Of a stretch of DNA of 64,000 nt, positions 8,735-17,509 are shown piece after piece (positions within the stretch are counted from its first letter, which is position 1; every line of letters begins with the position of its first letter). Under the pieces are notes generated by a model. The model had not been told where the DNA came from and did not search any database. It saw nothing but the letters and a program-made list of their open reading frames with translations. A program made the translations under genes and the position numbers. The stretch is from Allostella vacuolata. GTDB lineage: Bacteria > Pseudomonadota > Alphaproteobacteria > ATCC43930 > Allostellaceae. The stretch spans positions 3,621,388-3,685,387 of the forward strand of contig AP019702.1 in the NCBI GenBank assembly GCA_006739055.1, written 5' to 3'.

Positions 8735-10768
8735 TCACGCCGCCTTCGCCACCTCCACCTCCACCCCGTGCAGCGCGGTGCTGCGGCCCATGTCGGATTC
8801 CAGGCCGGGGTTGAGGATGTTGACGTTGGCGCCGCCGTCGAGCCAGCGCGACTTGTCGGACAGCGCCACGCCGCGGGGCACGATGTCGGCCACGCCCAGT
8901 TCCAGCGCCAGGCGGCCGGTCGGGTTGTGGACGACCACCCGGTCGCCGGCGGCCAGGCCCCGGGCCGCGGCATCGTCGGGATGGAGGATGACCCGGGCCG
9001 CGCCCAGCTTGCCGGCGATGCCGGCATCGTTGCCGTAGCTGGAATTCATCAGCCAGCGCGAGGCCGGGGTCAGCAGGCGCAGCCGGCCGGCGGCGGGCCG
9101 CGGGTCGGCGGCGGGGCTGGGCAGGCGGCCATGGCCCGCCGCCTCGGCCGCGGCCGAGGCGATTTCGATCCGGCCGCTCGGGGTCGGGAACTGCCCGTCG
9201 GCGAAGTAGATCGCGGGCTCGGCGCCGACCGGCAGCGTGCCGGCCGCCGCCAGCGCCTCGAAGCTGGTGCCGGGCAGGGCCAGCGCCAGCTGCTGGTCGA
9301 TCATCGAGCGGTCGCTCTCCTGCAGCTCGGGCTCCTCATAGCCCATGGCCCGGGCGAGGCGCCGGAAGATCTCCGCATTGGGCAGGCTCTCGCCCATCGG
9401 TTCGGCCGCCTTGGCCTGGGCGCCGAGCGAGATGTGGAAGTAGGAGCCGGCCAGGTCGTCGAACTCCAGGAAGGTCGCCGCCGGCAGGACATAGTCCGCA
9501 TAGCGCGCGGTGTCGGTCAGGAACGGGTCGACCACGACCGTGAACAGGTCCTCGCGCGCTAGCGCCCGCAACAGCGCCGCCTGGTTGGGGGCCGAGGCCG
9601 CCACGTTCATGTTCCAGCAGAAGAAGGCCTGGGCCCGGGCCGGGTCGGCCAGGTGCTGCGCCAGCCCCATGTGCCCGATCGACCGGGCCGGCCCCCGGCG
9701 CAGGTGGGCGGCCGACAGCCGGCCCAGTTCCATGCCGCGGGTCGCCCCCTTGCCGTTCAGGTAGTAGACCCCCGCCCCCGGCCGCCCGATATTGCCGGTC
9801 ACGGCCGGCAGCAGCGACACCGCGCGGACGATGTTGCCGCCCTGCGGCTGGCGCTGCAGCCCCTGGCCGATCCACAGCAGCGAGGGGCCGGCGCCATAGA
9901 TCCGCGCCGCCTCGACGATGTCGGCCGCGGGCACCCCGGTCTGCGCCTCGCCCCATTCCGGGGTGCAGGGGTCGAGCACAGGCGCCAGCTCGTCCCAGCC
10001 CTGGGCGTGGCGGTCGAGATAGACGGCGTCGACCAGCCCCTCGCGCCGCAGCACATGCATCATGGCGAAGGCGAGTGCGGCATCGCTGCCCGGGAAGGGC
10101 TGGAGGTGCAGGTCGGCGGCCCGCGCCGTGTCGTGCCGCACCGGGTCGACGACGATCTTCTTGCCCGGCGCCTCCGGCAGCCAGTAGCGGTGGGCGTGCG
10201 GGGCCGACGCGGACGGGTTGCAGCCCCAGACCAGGATCGCCCGGGCATCCTTGGCCGTGCGCGGGTCGAAGCCCTTGACCGCGGTGCCGTAGACATATTC
10301 GAGCGCGACATAGCCGGCGTTGTTGCACACCGTGTCCGGCTCCACCTCGGTCGCCCCCAGGCGGTGGAAGAAGCGGTTGGGGAAGTTGGTGGCGACGACC
10401 GAGCAGGTGCCGGTGTAGTGGGCATGCACCACCGTCTCCGCCCCCGGCCCGTCGGCGATCGCGGTCAGCCGGCCGGCGATCGCCGCCAGCGCCGCCTCCC
10501 ACGACACCGGCTCGAACGCCCCCGCCCCCTTGGCCCCGGTGCGCCGCAAGGGCCGCTGCAGCCGCCGCTCCGGGTCGAGCCAGGCGCCGTTGTAGGCGAT
10601 CGCGCACTTGCCGCAGAGGCCGCCGCGGCTGACCGGATGGTCCGGGTCGCCCAGCACCCGGGCGATGCGTCCGTCCCGGCGCAGCACGACGATGCCACAG
10701 CCGTCATAGCAGTCGCGCGGACAGGTGGTGCGGACGGTGTCCTTGATGGTCATGGCGGGGGTGCTCAT
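8735..10768 (-). CDS. molybdopterin-dependent oxidoreductase with N-terminal 4Fe-4S
   Basis: A 677-residue DMSO-reductase-superfamily enzyme. The N-terminus has the iron-sulfur site C16-x3-C20-x3-C24 and C52 (TTCPRDCYDGCG ... GGLCGKC). The molybdopterin domains follow (VVATNFPNRFFHRLGATEVEPDTVCNN, ILVWGCNPSASAPHAH, VVDPVRHDTARAADL). The molydopterin-dinucleotide-binding C-terminal domain ends ALSDKSRWLDGGANVNILNP. It resembles anaerobic-dehydrogenase-like or thiosulfate/polysulfide-type members without a twin-arginine leader, so it is probably cytoplasmic. No electron-transfer subunit lies nearby and the substrate is unknown. ATG at 10768 is preferred; MTIKDT at 10753 is an alternative. The end is 9 bp from the convergent bestrophin gene. 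Confidence 0.9.
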   Translation of the reverse strand: MSTPAMTIKDTVRTTCPRDCYDGCGIVVLRRDGRIARVLGDPDHPVSRGGLCGKCAIAYNGAWLDPERRLQRPLRRTGAKGAGAFEPVSWEAALAAIAGRLTAIADGPGAETVVHAHYTGTCSVVATNFPNRFFHRLGATEVEPDTVCNNAGYVALEYVYGTAVKGFDPRTAKDARAILVWGCNPSASAPHAHRYWLPEAPGKKIVVDPVRHDTARAADLHLQPFPGSDAALAFAMMHVLRREGLVDAVYLDRHAQGWDELAPVLDPCTPEWGEAQTGVPAADIVEAARIYGAGPSLLWIGQGLQRQPQGGNIVRAVSLLPAVTGNIGRPGAGVYYLNGKGATRGMELGRLSAAHLRRGPARSIGHMGLAQHLADPARAQAFFCWNMNVAASAPNQAALLRALAREDLFTVVVDPFLTDTARYADYVLPAATFLEFDDLAGSYFHISLGAQAKAAEPMGESLPNAEIFRRLARAMGYEEPELQESDRSMIDQQLALALPGTSFEALAAAGTLPVGAEPAIYFADGQFPTPSGRIEIASAAAEAAGHGRLPSPAADPRPAAGRLRLLTPASRWLMNSSYGNDAGIAGKLGAARVILHPDDAAARGLAAGDRVVVHNPTGRLALELGVADIVPRGVALSDKSRWLDGGANVNILNPGLESDMGRSTALHGVEVEVAKAA

Positions 10769-10838
10769 GGCAGGTCGCTCCGGCAGGGAGGGGCTTCGAG
10801 GTGGTAGGATGGCGCAACGTCCCTTCCGGAGCCAGCCC

Positions 10839-11354
10839 ATGCCCGACCCCGCCGCGCCCCTGTCCAACGCCGAACTCGCCCGCCGCCTCGACGCGCTGGA
10901 ACGCCGCGTCGTCCGCTGGCGCCGCACCGCGGTCGCGACCGCCGCCGCCGGGGGAATCGCGGCAGCCGCGCTGCTCGCCGGCGGCGCGGCGGCCGACCGC
11001 TCCAATGCCGGGCGCCCGCCGGTCGACGAGATCCAGGTGCGCCGGCTGGCGGTGGTCGACGAGCGGGGGGCCACCCGCATCCTGCTGACCAGCGAGGGGC
11101 AGGACGCCTTCATCGGCATGACCGACGCCCAGGGCGCCACCCGCGCCATGCTGCAGGCCCATCCGGCCGGCGCCCGGCTGGTGATGGGCGACGGCCGGCC
11201 GCGGCTGGTGCTGGCCGCCGACCCGACCGCGGTCGTCGCCACCATGAGCGGGCCCGACGGCACCGCGCGGGCGATCTTCGGGATCGGCTCGACCGGCCGC
11301 GAGACCCTGGTGCTGACCCGGCCCGACGGCAGCGCCAGCGCCACCCTGCCGTAA
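10839..11354 (+). CDS. membrane-anchored hypothetical protein with C-terminal beta repeats
   Basis: A 171-residue protein of no recognised family. Residues about 8-32 form a short coiled coil (NAELARRLDALERRVVRWRR), followed by one membrane helix or signal anchor (TAVATAAAGGIAAAALLAGG). A soluble part then repeats a motif like RRLAVVDERGATRILLTS, GMTDAQGATRAMLQA and TMSGPDGTARAIFGI. The repeated D-x-x-G-x-x-R-x-x-(L/I) suggests a small beta-helix-like array. The ATG at 10839 has GGAG seven bases upstream; an upstream ATG at 10809 is possible. It is divergent from the molybdopterin oxidoreductase gene and may share its promoter region, but no functional link is evident. Confidence 0.7.
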   Translation: MPDPAAPLSNAELARRLDALERRVVRWRRTAVATAAAGGIAAAALLAGGAAADRSNAGRPPVDEIQVRRLAVVDERGATRILLTSEGQDAFIGMTDAQGATRAMLQAHPAGARLVMGDGRPRLVLAADPTAVVATMSGPDGTARAIFGIGSTGRETLVLTRPDGSASATLP

Positions 11355-11380
11355 GCCGGCGCGCGACCCGGGCCCGGCCG

Positions 11381-11995
11381 CTACCGCGGAAAGCGGCGGG
11401 CGGGATGCAGGGCCCAGTCGATCGCCCCTTCCAGCCGGTCGTTGCCCCAGAACACCTCGCCCGCGGCGACGAAGCTGGGGGCGCCGAAGATGCCCTTGGC
11501 CATCGCCTCCTCGACCGTCGCCGCCAGCCGCGCCTTGTGGGCCGGCTGGGTGGCGCGGGCGAGGATCGATTCGGACGGCAGGCCGAGCCCATCCAGGATC
11601 GCGCGCACGGTGCCGGCATCGGCGATGTCGCGGTCCTCGACGAAGCTGGCGCGATAGACGGCGAGCGAGAATGGCCCGATCCAGCCCTCGTCGCCGCCCA
11701 GCAGGGCGACCCGGGCGCCGAGCAGGCTGGAGCGCGGATAGATCGACGGCCAGGCGAGCGGCGTCCCCGCCTCCGCCGCGCAGCGCTCGGCGTCGCGGCG
11801 GCGATAGGCGGCCTCCGCCGGGGCCGGTTCCTGGAAGGGCGAGGCATGGCCGGGCCGGCGCTGGAAGATCGGCCCCAGCAGCAGCGGCCGCCAGGCCAGG
11901 CGCAGCGGCCGCCCGGCGACCAGCCGCTCGATGCGCGCGGCGGCCAGGTAGGCATAGGGGCTGGCGAACTCGAACCAGAATTCGATCTCGGTCAT
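11381..11995 (-). CDS. DsbA-family 2-hydroxychromene-2-carboxylate isomerase
   Basis: A 204-residue thioredoxin-fold protein of the HCCA-isomerase/kappa-GST group, glutathione-dependent isomerases acting in naphthalene-type aromatic degradation and related to DsbA. Evidence: the opening EIEFWFEFASPYAYLAA (Ser in place of the thioredoxin CxxC), the helical insertion, and the C-terminal cis-Pro loop KGIFGAPSFVA with GEVFWGNDRLE. Length is right for the family. No aromatic-degradation genes are adjacent, so the physiological substrate is open. Its ATG at 11995 lies 69 bp from the divergent hydrolase gene. Confidence 0.9.
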   Translation of the reverse strand: MTEIEFWFEFASPYAYLAAARIERLVAGRPLRLAWRPLLLGPIFQRRPGHASPFQEPAPAEAAYRRRDAERCAAEAGTPLAWPSIYPRSSLLGARVALLGGDEGWIGPFSLAVYRASFVEDRDIADAGTVRAILDGLGLPSESILARATQPAHKARLAATVEEAMAKGIFGAPSFVAAGEVFWGNDRLEGAIDWALHPARRFPR

Positions 11996-12064
11996 CTGCG
12001 GCCGCTCCTCCCCAGGTGGGCCGCCGTGCTATGCCATGATTCGCACGCCAGCAGGGGGCAGCCG

Positions 12065-13144
12065 ATGCGCCCGTTCCAACTCCTCGCCCTGGTCGTCCTG
12101 ATGATCTTCGCCAGCAACGACAACACGGCCCGGGCGCAAGGCGCCGACGAGGTCGCCGGCCGCGGCCCCGGCCAGAAGGCGCCGGTCGCCCGCACGGGCG
12201 ACCAGTCGGTCGCCTTCGCCGCCGACGGCCACACGCTGCGCCTGCCGGTCTTCGCCGACCGGCCGATCGACCGCCCCGCGCCGGGCGTGCGCCGGGTGGT
12301 GGTCGTGCTGCACGGGACCATGCGCAACGCCGACGTCTATCTCGACGGGATGGTCGCGGCAGTCGCGACGGCCGGCCTCGCGGCCGAGACCCTGGTGGTC
12401 GCCCCGCAGTTCCTGGCCGACGTCGACGCCGCCCCGCACGCGCTGGCCGACGACCAGCCGCGCTGGTCGCTGGACGGGTGGAAGGAAGGGGCCGGCGCCA
12501 CCGCGCCGGCCGGCCTCGACCCGGCCGCCGCCAGCTCCTTTGCCGCGCTCGACGCGGTCCTGCGCCATTTCGCCGACCGCGCGCACTTCCCAGCGCTGGC
12601 CCGCGTCATCGTCGCCGGCCATTCCGCCGGCGGCCAGGTGCTGGCCCGGTACGCCCCGGCCGGGCGGGGCGACGCGGCGCTGACGGCAGCCCGGGTCGCC
12701 GTCCGCTACGTCATCGCCAACCCGTCCTCCTATCTCTATTTCGATGCCCGCCGGCCGCTCGCCGACGGCGCCGGATTCGCGGTGCCGGACGGCGAGGGCT
12801 GCGCGCGCTTCGACCGCTACAAGTACGGGCTGCGCCGGCCGGTCGCCTACCTGGGCGACGGGCCGGCCGCGGCCATGGTCAGGCGCTTCCTGGCCCGCGA
12901 CGTGGTGTACCTGCTGGGTGGCGAGGACCGGGATCCGCGCCACCGCTTCCTCGACCGCACCTGCAGCGCCCGCCTGCAGGGCCCTCACCGGCTCGCCCGC
13001 GGCCAGAACTATTTCAACTATCTGAAGCTATTGTCAGGCGAAGCTGAACTGAAACATCGACTGATCGAGGTCCCCGGGGTCGGCCACGACAACAGGGCGA
13101 TGTTCGGCTCGGCCGCCGGCCGGGCGGCTCTGTTCGACGACTGA
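12065..13144 (+). CDS. secreted alpha/beta hydrolase
   Basis: A 359-residue protein with a cleavable-looking signal peptide (MRPFQLLALVVLMIFASNDN, then ARAQG), so probably periplasmic. The hydrolase core shows VVVVLHGTMRNADVYLD (oxyanion strand), the nucleophile elbow VAGHSAGGQ with Ser187, and a C-terminal VPGVGHDN holding the likely catalytic His. CARFDRYKYGL and QNYFNYLKLL match a widespread group of uncharacterised secreted hydrolases sometimes labelled lipase- or PHB-depolymerase-like. The substrate is unknown. The start ATG at 12065 fits the signal peptide; the ribosome site (GGGGGC) is weak. A 217-bp leader of the cold shock gene follows. Confidence 0.85.
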   Translation: MRPFQLLALVVLMIFASNDNTARAQGADEVAGRGPGQKAPVARTGDQSVAFAADGHTLRLPVFADRPIDRPAPGVRRVVVVLHGTMRNADVYLDGMVAAVATAGLAAETLVVAPQFLADVDAAPHALADDQPRWSLDGWKEGAGATAPAGLDPAAASSFAALDAVLRHFADRAHFPALARVIVAGHSAGGQVLARYAPAGRGDAALTAARVAVRYVIANPSSYLYFDARRPLADGAGFAVPDGEGCARFDRYKYGLRRPVAYLGDGPAAAMVRRFLARDVVYLLGGEDRDPRHRFLDRTCSARLQGPHRLARGQNYFNYLKLLSGEAELKHRLIEVPGVGHDNRAMFGSAAGRAALFDD

Positions 13145-13361
13145 GACGATGTCGAAGCGGCGGGAAATACGACTCGGAATCGTCGCCTTAGCCGCTATCG
13201 GGGCCATTCAATTCGTGTTATCTTTTGTGAACAGTGAATGCCGAAAGACGTATCCTGCCCGCAATGAATTCGCATAGCTGCACACGGACTGGGCAGCCCA
13301 TGCGTGGATGCGCGACGGCATTGCGCTGCGTTTTTGACGATACCGACTTGGACCCGAGCAG

Positions 13362-14033
13362 ATGAGCAACAAACCCTACGGCCGTGGCGAACGTTCGCGT
13401 CGTGGCTTCTCCGACGACAACTACTATCCGGCGCCCCGCTCGCCGTACCCGTCGTCGTCGTCCGCGGCACCGCGCTTCCCCGCCTCGTCGTCGGCGCCGA
13501 TGGGTGGCCCGACCGTGACGGTGGACGCCTCGGTGAAGTGGTTCAACCCGACCAAGGGTTTCGGATTCGTCACCCCGGTCGACGGTTCGGGCGATGCCTT
13601 CCTCCACGTCTCGGTGGTCGAGGGTGCCGGCCTGACCGAGATCGCCGAGGGTACGACCATCCGTTGCGAGATCGGCACGGGCCAGAAGGGCCGTCAGGTC
13701 GCGCGCATCCTGTCGGTCGACCAGACGACGGCCGCCGCCCCCCGCCCGCGCTCGCCGATGGGCGCGCCCGGCGGCATGGGCGCCCGACCGCCGCGCCCGG
13801 ATCGCGACGCCCCGATGGGCGACCCGACCGAGATGGAAGGGACGGTGAAGTGGTATTCCGTCGAGAAGGGCTTCGGCTTCGTCGCCGCGCCCGACGGCGG
13901 GAAGGACATCTTCGTCCATTCCAACACCCTGAAGCGCTCGCAGATCGCGACCCTGGAGCCGGAACAGGCGGTCCGCATGACCGTCGTCCCGACGCAGAAG
14001 GGCCGCGAGGCCACGTCGGTCGAGATCGTCTGA
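13362..14033 (+). CDS. cold shock protein with two CSD domains
   Basis: A 223-residue alphaproteobacterial double cold-shock-domain protein, likely an RNA chaperone. A disordered Ser/Pro/Tyr-rich N-terminus (residues 1-50) precedes CSD1 (about 52-119; ASVKWFNPTKGFGFVTP, DAFLHVS). A Pro/Gly/Met-rich linker (about 122-153) leads to CSD2 (about 155-223; GTVKWYSVEKGFGFVAA, KDIFVHSNTL). Both domains keep the aromatic RNP1 (KGFGFV) motif; RNP2 is FLHVS in the first and FVHSN in the second. It is preceded by 217 bp without a gene, a long leader typical of temperature-regulated csp messages, and followed by a strong hairpin terminator. Monocistronic. Confidence 0.95.
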   Translation: MSNKPYGRGERSRRGFSDDNYYPAPRSPYPSSSSAAPRFPASSSAPMGGPTVTVDASVKWFNPTKGFGFVTPVDGSGDAFLHVSVVEGAGLTEIAEGTTIRCEIGTGQKGRQVARILSVDQTTAAAPRPRSPMGAPGGMGARPPRPDRDAPMGDPTEMEGTVKWYSVEKGFGFVAAPDGGKDIFVHSNTLKRSQIATLEPEQAVRMTVVPTQKGREATSVEIV

Positions 14034-14091
14034 TCCGCTCCGGCGCCCCCTGGCGGGGCGCCGGGCCAGCCGGACCGCTTCGGTAGTACCG

Positions 14092-14128
14092 CGCCGCCGC
14101 TGCCCTGCAGCGGCGGCGTTCGTCTTTT
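14092..14128 (+). terminator. intrinsic terminator of the cold shock gene
   Basis: A perfect 11-bp GC stem, CGCCGCCGCTG / CAGCGGCGGCG, around a 5-base loop (CCCTG) is followed by TTCGTCTTTT, a clear Rho-independent terminator. A second shorter hairpin (GGCGCCCC at 14042-14049 with GGGGCGCC at 14055-14062) sits just after the stop codon without a T run and may protect the 3' end. Confidence 0.85.
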
Positions 14129-14158
14129 CAGGGCGCCTTCGCCGCCCGGAACCACGGC

Positions 14159-16669
14159 ATGTCCCGTCCTTCCGTCCCCACCGACCTGCCCATCTATGCG
14201 GTCCTGCCGGCGATCCGCGCGGCGCTGGACCGGGGTCGCTCCGTCGTCCTGCGCGCGCCGCCCGGCGCCGGCAAGACCACGGCGGTGCCCCCCGCCCTGC
14301 TGGATGCCCCGTGGCGCGGCGACGGCACCGTGCTGATGCTGGAGCCGCGGCGCCTGGCGGCCCGCTCCGCCGCCCGCCGCATCGCCGCCCTGCGCGGCGA
14401 GGAGCCGGGCGGCACGGTCGGCTACCGCGTGCGGATGGAGGCCCGGGTCGGCCCGGCGACCCGGATCGAGGTGGTGACCGAAGGCATCTTCCTGCGTCGC
14501 ATCCAGGGCGATCCGGGGCTGGACGGCGTGGCCGCGGTCATCTTCGACGAGTTCCACGAGCGCAGCGTCGACGCCGACCTGGCGCTGGCCCTGACGCTGG
14601 AGACGCGCGCGGCCCTGCGCCCGGACCTGCGCCTGGTGGTGATGTCGGCGACGCTCGACGGGGCGCCGCTCGCCGCCCTGCTGGGCGATGCGGAGACGAT
14701 CGAGGCCGAGGGGCGGATGTTCCCGGTCGAGGTCCGCTACGCCGACCGCGCAAGCGACTCCCCGGTCGAGATCAGGGCTGCCGACGCCGCGCGGCGCGCG
14801 CTCGCCGACCAGCCCGGCGACGTGCTGGTCTTCCTGCCGGGCATGGCCGAGATCCGCCGGGCCGAGCGCCACCTGGCCGACAGCGTGGCCGACCCGGCGG
14901 TCGACGTGGAGCCGCTGCACGGCGACCTCGCCGCCGGCGACCAGGACCGGGCGATCGCCCCGCCGCGCCCGGGCCGGCGCAAGATCGTGCTCGCCACCGC
15001 CATCGCCGAGACCAGCCTGACCATCGAGGGGGTGCGCACGGTGGTGGATGCCGGCCTGCGCCGCGCCCCCCGCTTCGACCCGCGCACCGGCATGACCCGG
15101 CTGGTGACGGTGCCGGTGTCGGCGGCCGCCGCCGAGCAGCGCCGCGGCCGCGCCGGCCGCCTGGCGCCCGGCATCTGCCTGCGCCTGTGGACCGAGGCCG
15201 AGCAGCGCGGGCTCGCCCCCTTCGACCAGCCGGAGATCCGCTCCGCCGACCTGGCGCCGCTGGCGCTCGAGCTCGCCCTGTGGGGCGTCGCCGATCCGGC
15301 CACCCTGTCCTGGCTGGACCCGCCGCCGCCCGGCGCCCTCGACCAGGCGCGCGGGCTGCTGCGCCGCCTGGGTGCGCTCGGCGAGGATGGCCGCCCGACC
15401 GCGATCGGGCGGCGCATGGGGCGGATCGGGGTGCATCCGCGCCTCGCCCGCATGATCGTCGGCGCCGGCCATGCCGGCGATGGCTGGGCCGCCTGCCGGA
15501 TCGCCGCCCTGCTGTCGGAGCGCGACCCGCTCGCCGGCCGCGGCCGCGCGCCCGAGGCCGACCTCCGCACCCGGCTGGCCGGCGGCGACCGCGGCGCCTT
15601 CGCCCGCGTCCATGCCGTCGCCCGCGACCTGGCCAGGACCGCCGGCATCCGCCCGCCCCCTAACGAAATGGGCCGCGGCGGCACGGGTGGCGACACCGCC
15701 AGCGCCGGCGCCCTGGTGGCGCTGGCCTATCCCGACCGGATCGCCCGCCGGTCCGACCCGCGCGGTCTCTACCGCCTGGCCGGCGGCGGGGCGGCCGCCC
15801 TGCCCGAGGGCGACCCGCTGGTGGTCGAGGAATGGCTGGCGATCGCAGCACTGGACGGCGACCGCCAGCGGGCGCGCATCTTCCTGGCCGCGCCCCTGTC
15901 GCGCACCGAGATCGAGACCCTGTTCGGCGACCGCATCGAGGCCACCGACCGCATCGCCTGGGACAGCCGCTCGCGCATCGTCCAGGCGCGGCGGGAACGG
16001 CGCCTGGACCGGCTGCTGCTCGACGACGGCCCCCTGCCCGACCCGGCGCCCGGCGCGCTGGCCGCCGCCCTGCTGACGGGCCTGCGCGAGCTCGGGCTGG
16101 AGGTGCTGCCCTGGACCCCGGCCGCCCGCCAGGTGCAGGCGCGGGTCGGGCTGCTGCGCCGGATCGACGGGGCGGATGCCTGGCCCGACCTCTCCGACGC
16201 GGCGCTGCTGGCCGACCTGGAAGCCTGGCTCGGCCCCCATCTCGGTCGCGCGACGCAGCCGGGCCATCTCGCCCGGCTCGACCTGGCGGCGATCCTGCTC
16301 GACCGGCTGGATTGGGACAGGCGGCGGCGCCTCGATGCCGCCGCGCCCACCCACCTGACGGTGCCGACCGGGTCCCGCATCCCGCTCGACTATGGCCAGG
16401 GCGAGCAGCCGGTGCTGGCCGTGCGCCTGCAGGAGATGTTCGGCGAACGGGCCACGCCCACGGTCTGCGGCGGCCGGGTGCCGGTCCTGATCCACCTGCT
16501 TTCCCCGGCCGGCCGGCCGGTCCAGGTCACCGCCGACCTGGCCGGCTTCTGGGACCGCGGCTATCGCGATGTCCGCGCCGACCTGCGCGGGCGCTATCCG
16601 CGCCACTCCTGGCCGGACGACCCGCGGGTGGCCGAGCCGACCCGCCGCGCCCGCCCCCGGGGGACCTGA
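14159..16669 (+). CDS. hrpB: ATP-dependent helicase HrpB
   Basis: An 836-residue DEAH-box RNA/DNA helicase-like protein of normal HrpB length. Motif I (PPGAGKTT) is near residues 34-41, motif II is DEFHE near 130, motif III is SATLDG near 163 and motif VI is QRRGRAGR near 326. Helicase-associated domains and the HrpB C-terminal domain follow, with YPRHSWPDDP near the end. HrpB has no settled physiological role in most bacteria. The ATG at 14159 follows the cold shock terminator by about 30 bp; the gene is apparently transcribed alone. Confidence 0.95.
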   Translation: MSRPSVPTDLPIYAVLPAIRAALDRGRSVVLRAPPGAGKTTAVPPALLDAPWRGDGTVLMLEPRRLAARSAARRIAALRGEEPGGTVGYRVRMEARVGPATRIEVVTEGIFLRRIQGDPGLDGVAAVIFDEFHERSVDADLALALTLETRAALRPDLRLVVMSATLDGAPLAALLGDAETIEAEGRMFPVEVRYADRASDSPVEIRAADAARRALADQPGDVLVFLPGMAEIRRAERHLADSVADPAVDVEPLHGDLAAGDQDRAIAPPRPGRRKIVLATAIAETSLTIEGVRTVVDAGLRRAPRFDPRTGMTRLVTVPVSAAAAEQRRGRAGRLAPGICLRLWTEAEQRGLAPFDQPEIRSADLAPLALELALWGVADPATLSWLDPPPPGALDQARGLLRRLGALGEDGRPTAIGRRMGRIGVHPRLARMIVGAGHAGDGWAACRIAALLSERDPLAGRGRAPEADLRTRLAGGDRGAFARVHAVARDLARTAGIRPPPNEMGRGGTGGDTASAGALVALAYPDRIARRSDPRGLYRLAGGGAAALPEGDPLVVEEWLAIAALDGDRQRARIFLAAPLSRTEIETLFGDRIEATDRIAWDSRSRIVQARRERRLDRLLLDDGPLPDPAPGALAAALLTGLRELGLEVLPWTPAARQVQARVGLLRRIDGADAWPDLSDAALLADLEAWLGPHLGRATQPGHLARLDLAAILLDRLDWDRRRRLDAAAPTHLTVPTGSRIPLDYGQGEQPVLAVRLQEMFGERATPTVCGGRVPVLIHLLSPAGRPVQVTADLAGFWDRGYRDVRADLRGRYPRHSWPDDPRVAEPTRRARPRGT

Positions 16670-16761
16670 AGCCCGGCCCGGCAATCGCCGCTGGGCGCGC
16701 ACCCGGGCGCCAAGTAGACTGCAGGCGCCGGGGCGGGCAGTGACGACAGGATGGGATCAGA

Positions 16762-17466
16762 ATGACGCGGGGGATGCGCGCCCGGCTTGCCGCCTGCCTG
16801 ATGGCCGGAACGCTGATGGCCGGAACGCTGATGGCCGGGATGCTGCCGGCCGGCCCGGCCCATGCGGAGGCGGTCGTACCGGCCGACCTCGCCACCGCGG
16901 CCGGGACCGCCGGCCCGATCGCGGTTTCGGCGCCGGCCGACGGCGTCGCCAGGCCAGAGACCGCCAGGCCAGAGACCGCCGGGCCAGAGACCGCCGGGCC
17001 CGAGGCTGCCGCGCCGGCCGAGGCGGCGGCACCGACCTTTGGCCAGAAGGCCGGCAAGACCGCGACCTACCAGGCAATGTCGTCGTTCAACGACTTCCTG
17101 TATGGCGCCATCGTCGGCGGCGGGCTGGCGACCGGCGGGCTGCTGGCCGCCGCCTCGCTGGTTACCGAACCGATCATCCACTACCTGCATGAAACGGCCT
17201 GGGGACAGGCCCCGCCGCCGGCCGACGCCGCAGCCGCGATGGAGCGGCTGCCGATCAAGACCGCGACCTATGCCGCGGCCAATGCCGGACGCGTCTTCAC
17301 CGCCACCTGGCTCCTGACCGGCAACCCGGTCATCGCCGTCGGCATGGTCGCCTTCAACGCCGTCAGCGATTCGCTCACCTTTGCGCTGAACGACGCCGCC
17401 TGGATCCGCTTCGGCGGCGCGGACGAGGCCCCGTCCACCGCCATGGGCAGTGCCGGGGCCCCGTAG
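16762..17466 (+). CDS. membrane protein with two DUF2061-like modules
   Basis: A 234-residue protein with a long hydrophobic leader (residues 1-36, containing MAGTLMAGTLMAGML), an Ala/Pro/Glu low-complexity stretch (about 37-92, RPETAxPETA repeats) and two similar modules of about 50 residues. Each module starts KTATYxA and ends in a helix and a (H/N)xxAW motif: KTATYQAMSSFNDFLY to YLHETAW, and KTATYAAANAGRVFTATWLLTGN to ALNDAAW. The second half (LLTGNPVIAVG) and the YLHETAW ending resemble the DUF2061 membrane family, which usually has one module of about 60-70 residues. This looks like an internal duplication behind a signal sequence. Function is unknown. Confidence 0.75.
   Translation: MTRGMRARLAACLMAGTLMAGTLMAGMLPAGPAHAEAVVPADLATAAGTAGPIAVSAPADGVARPETARPETAGPETAGPEAAAPAEAAAPTFGQKAGKTATYQAMSSFNDFLYGAIVGGGLATGGLLAAASLVTEPIIHYLHETAWGQAPPPADAAAAMERLPIKTATYAAANAGRVFTATWLLTGNPVIAVGMVAFNAVSDSLTFALNDAAWIRFGGADEAPSTAMGSAGAP
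16798..16840 (+). repeat. 15-bp tandem repeat in the leader region
   Basis: CTGATGGCCGGAACG is repeated at 16798 and 16813 with a third copy starting at 16828 that diverges after 12 bases. In frame it encodes LMAGT, lengthening the hydrophobic core of the leader peptide. Confidence 0.95.
16951..17010 (+). repeat. second 15-bp tandem repeat, four copies
   Basis: AGGCCAGAGACCGCC at 16951 and 16966 is followed by a one-base variant at 16981 and a degenerate copy at 16996. It encodes the RPETA/GPETA pentapeptide of the low-complexity linker, only about 110 bp from the first repeat in the same gene. Confidence 0.93.
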
Positions 17467-17477
17467 CGCGCCGGCCT

Positions 17478-17509
17478 TTCAGCCGGAGATGGACCTTCAG
17501 CCGAAGATG
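17478..17509 (-). repeat. partial duplication of a gene's 3' end
   Basis: TTCAGCCGGAGATG (17478-17491) and TTCAGCCGAAGATG (17496-17509) differ by one base and are offset by 18 bp. Read on the minus strand each encodes the end of the RTX gene (Ile-x-Gly-stop), so the stop codon has been duplicated with its surroundings. Confidence 0.8.

Noticed and set aside
13694-16702. A 1002-codon open frame antisense to hrpB
   Set aside because: Same cause: absence of stop codons in very GC-rich antisense DNA. hrpB has all helicase motifs in the sense frame.
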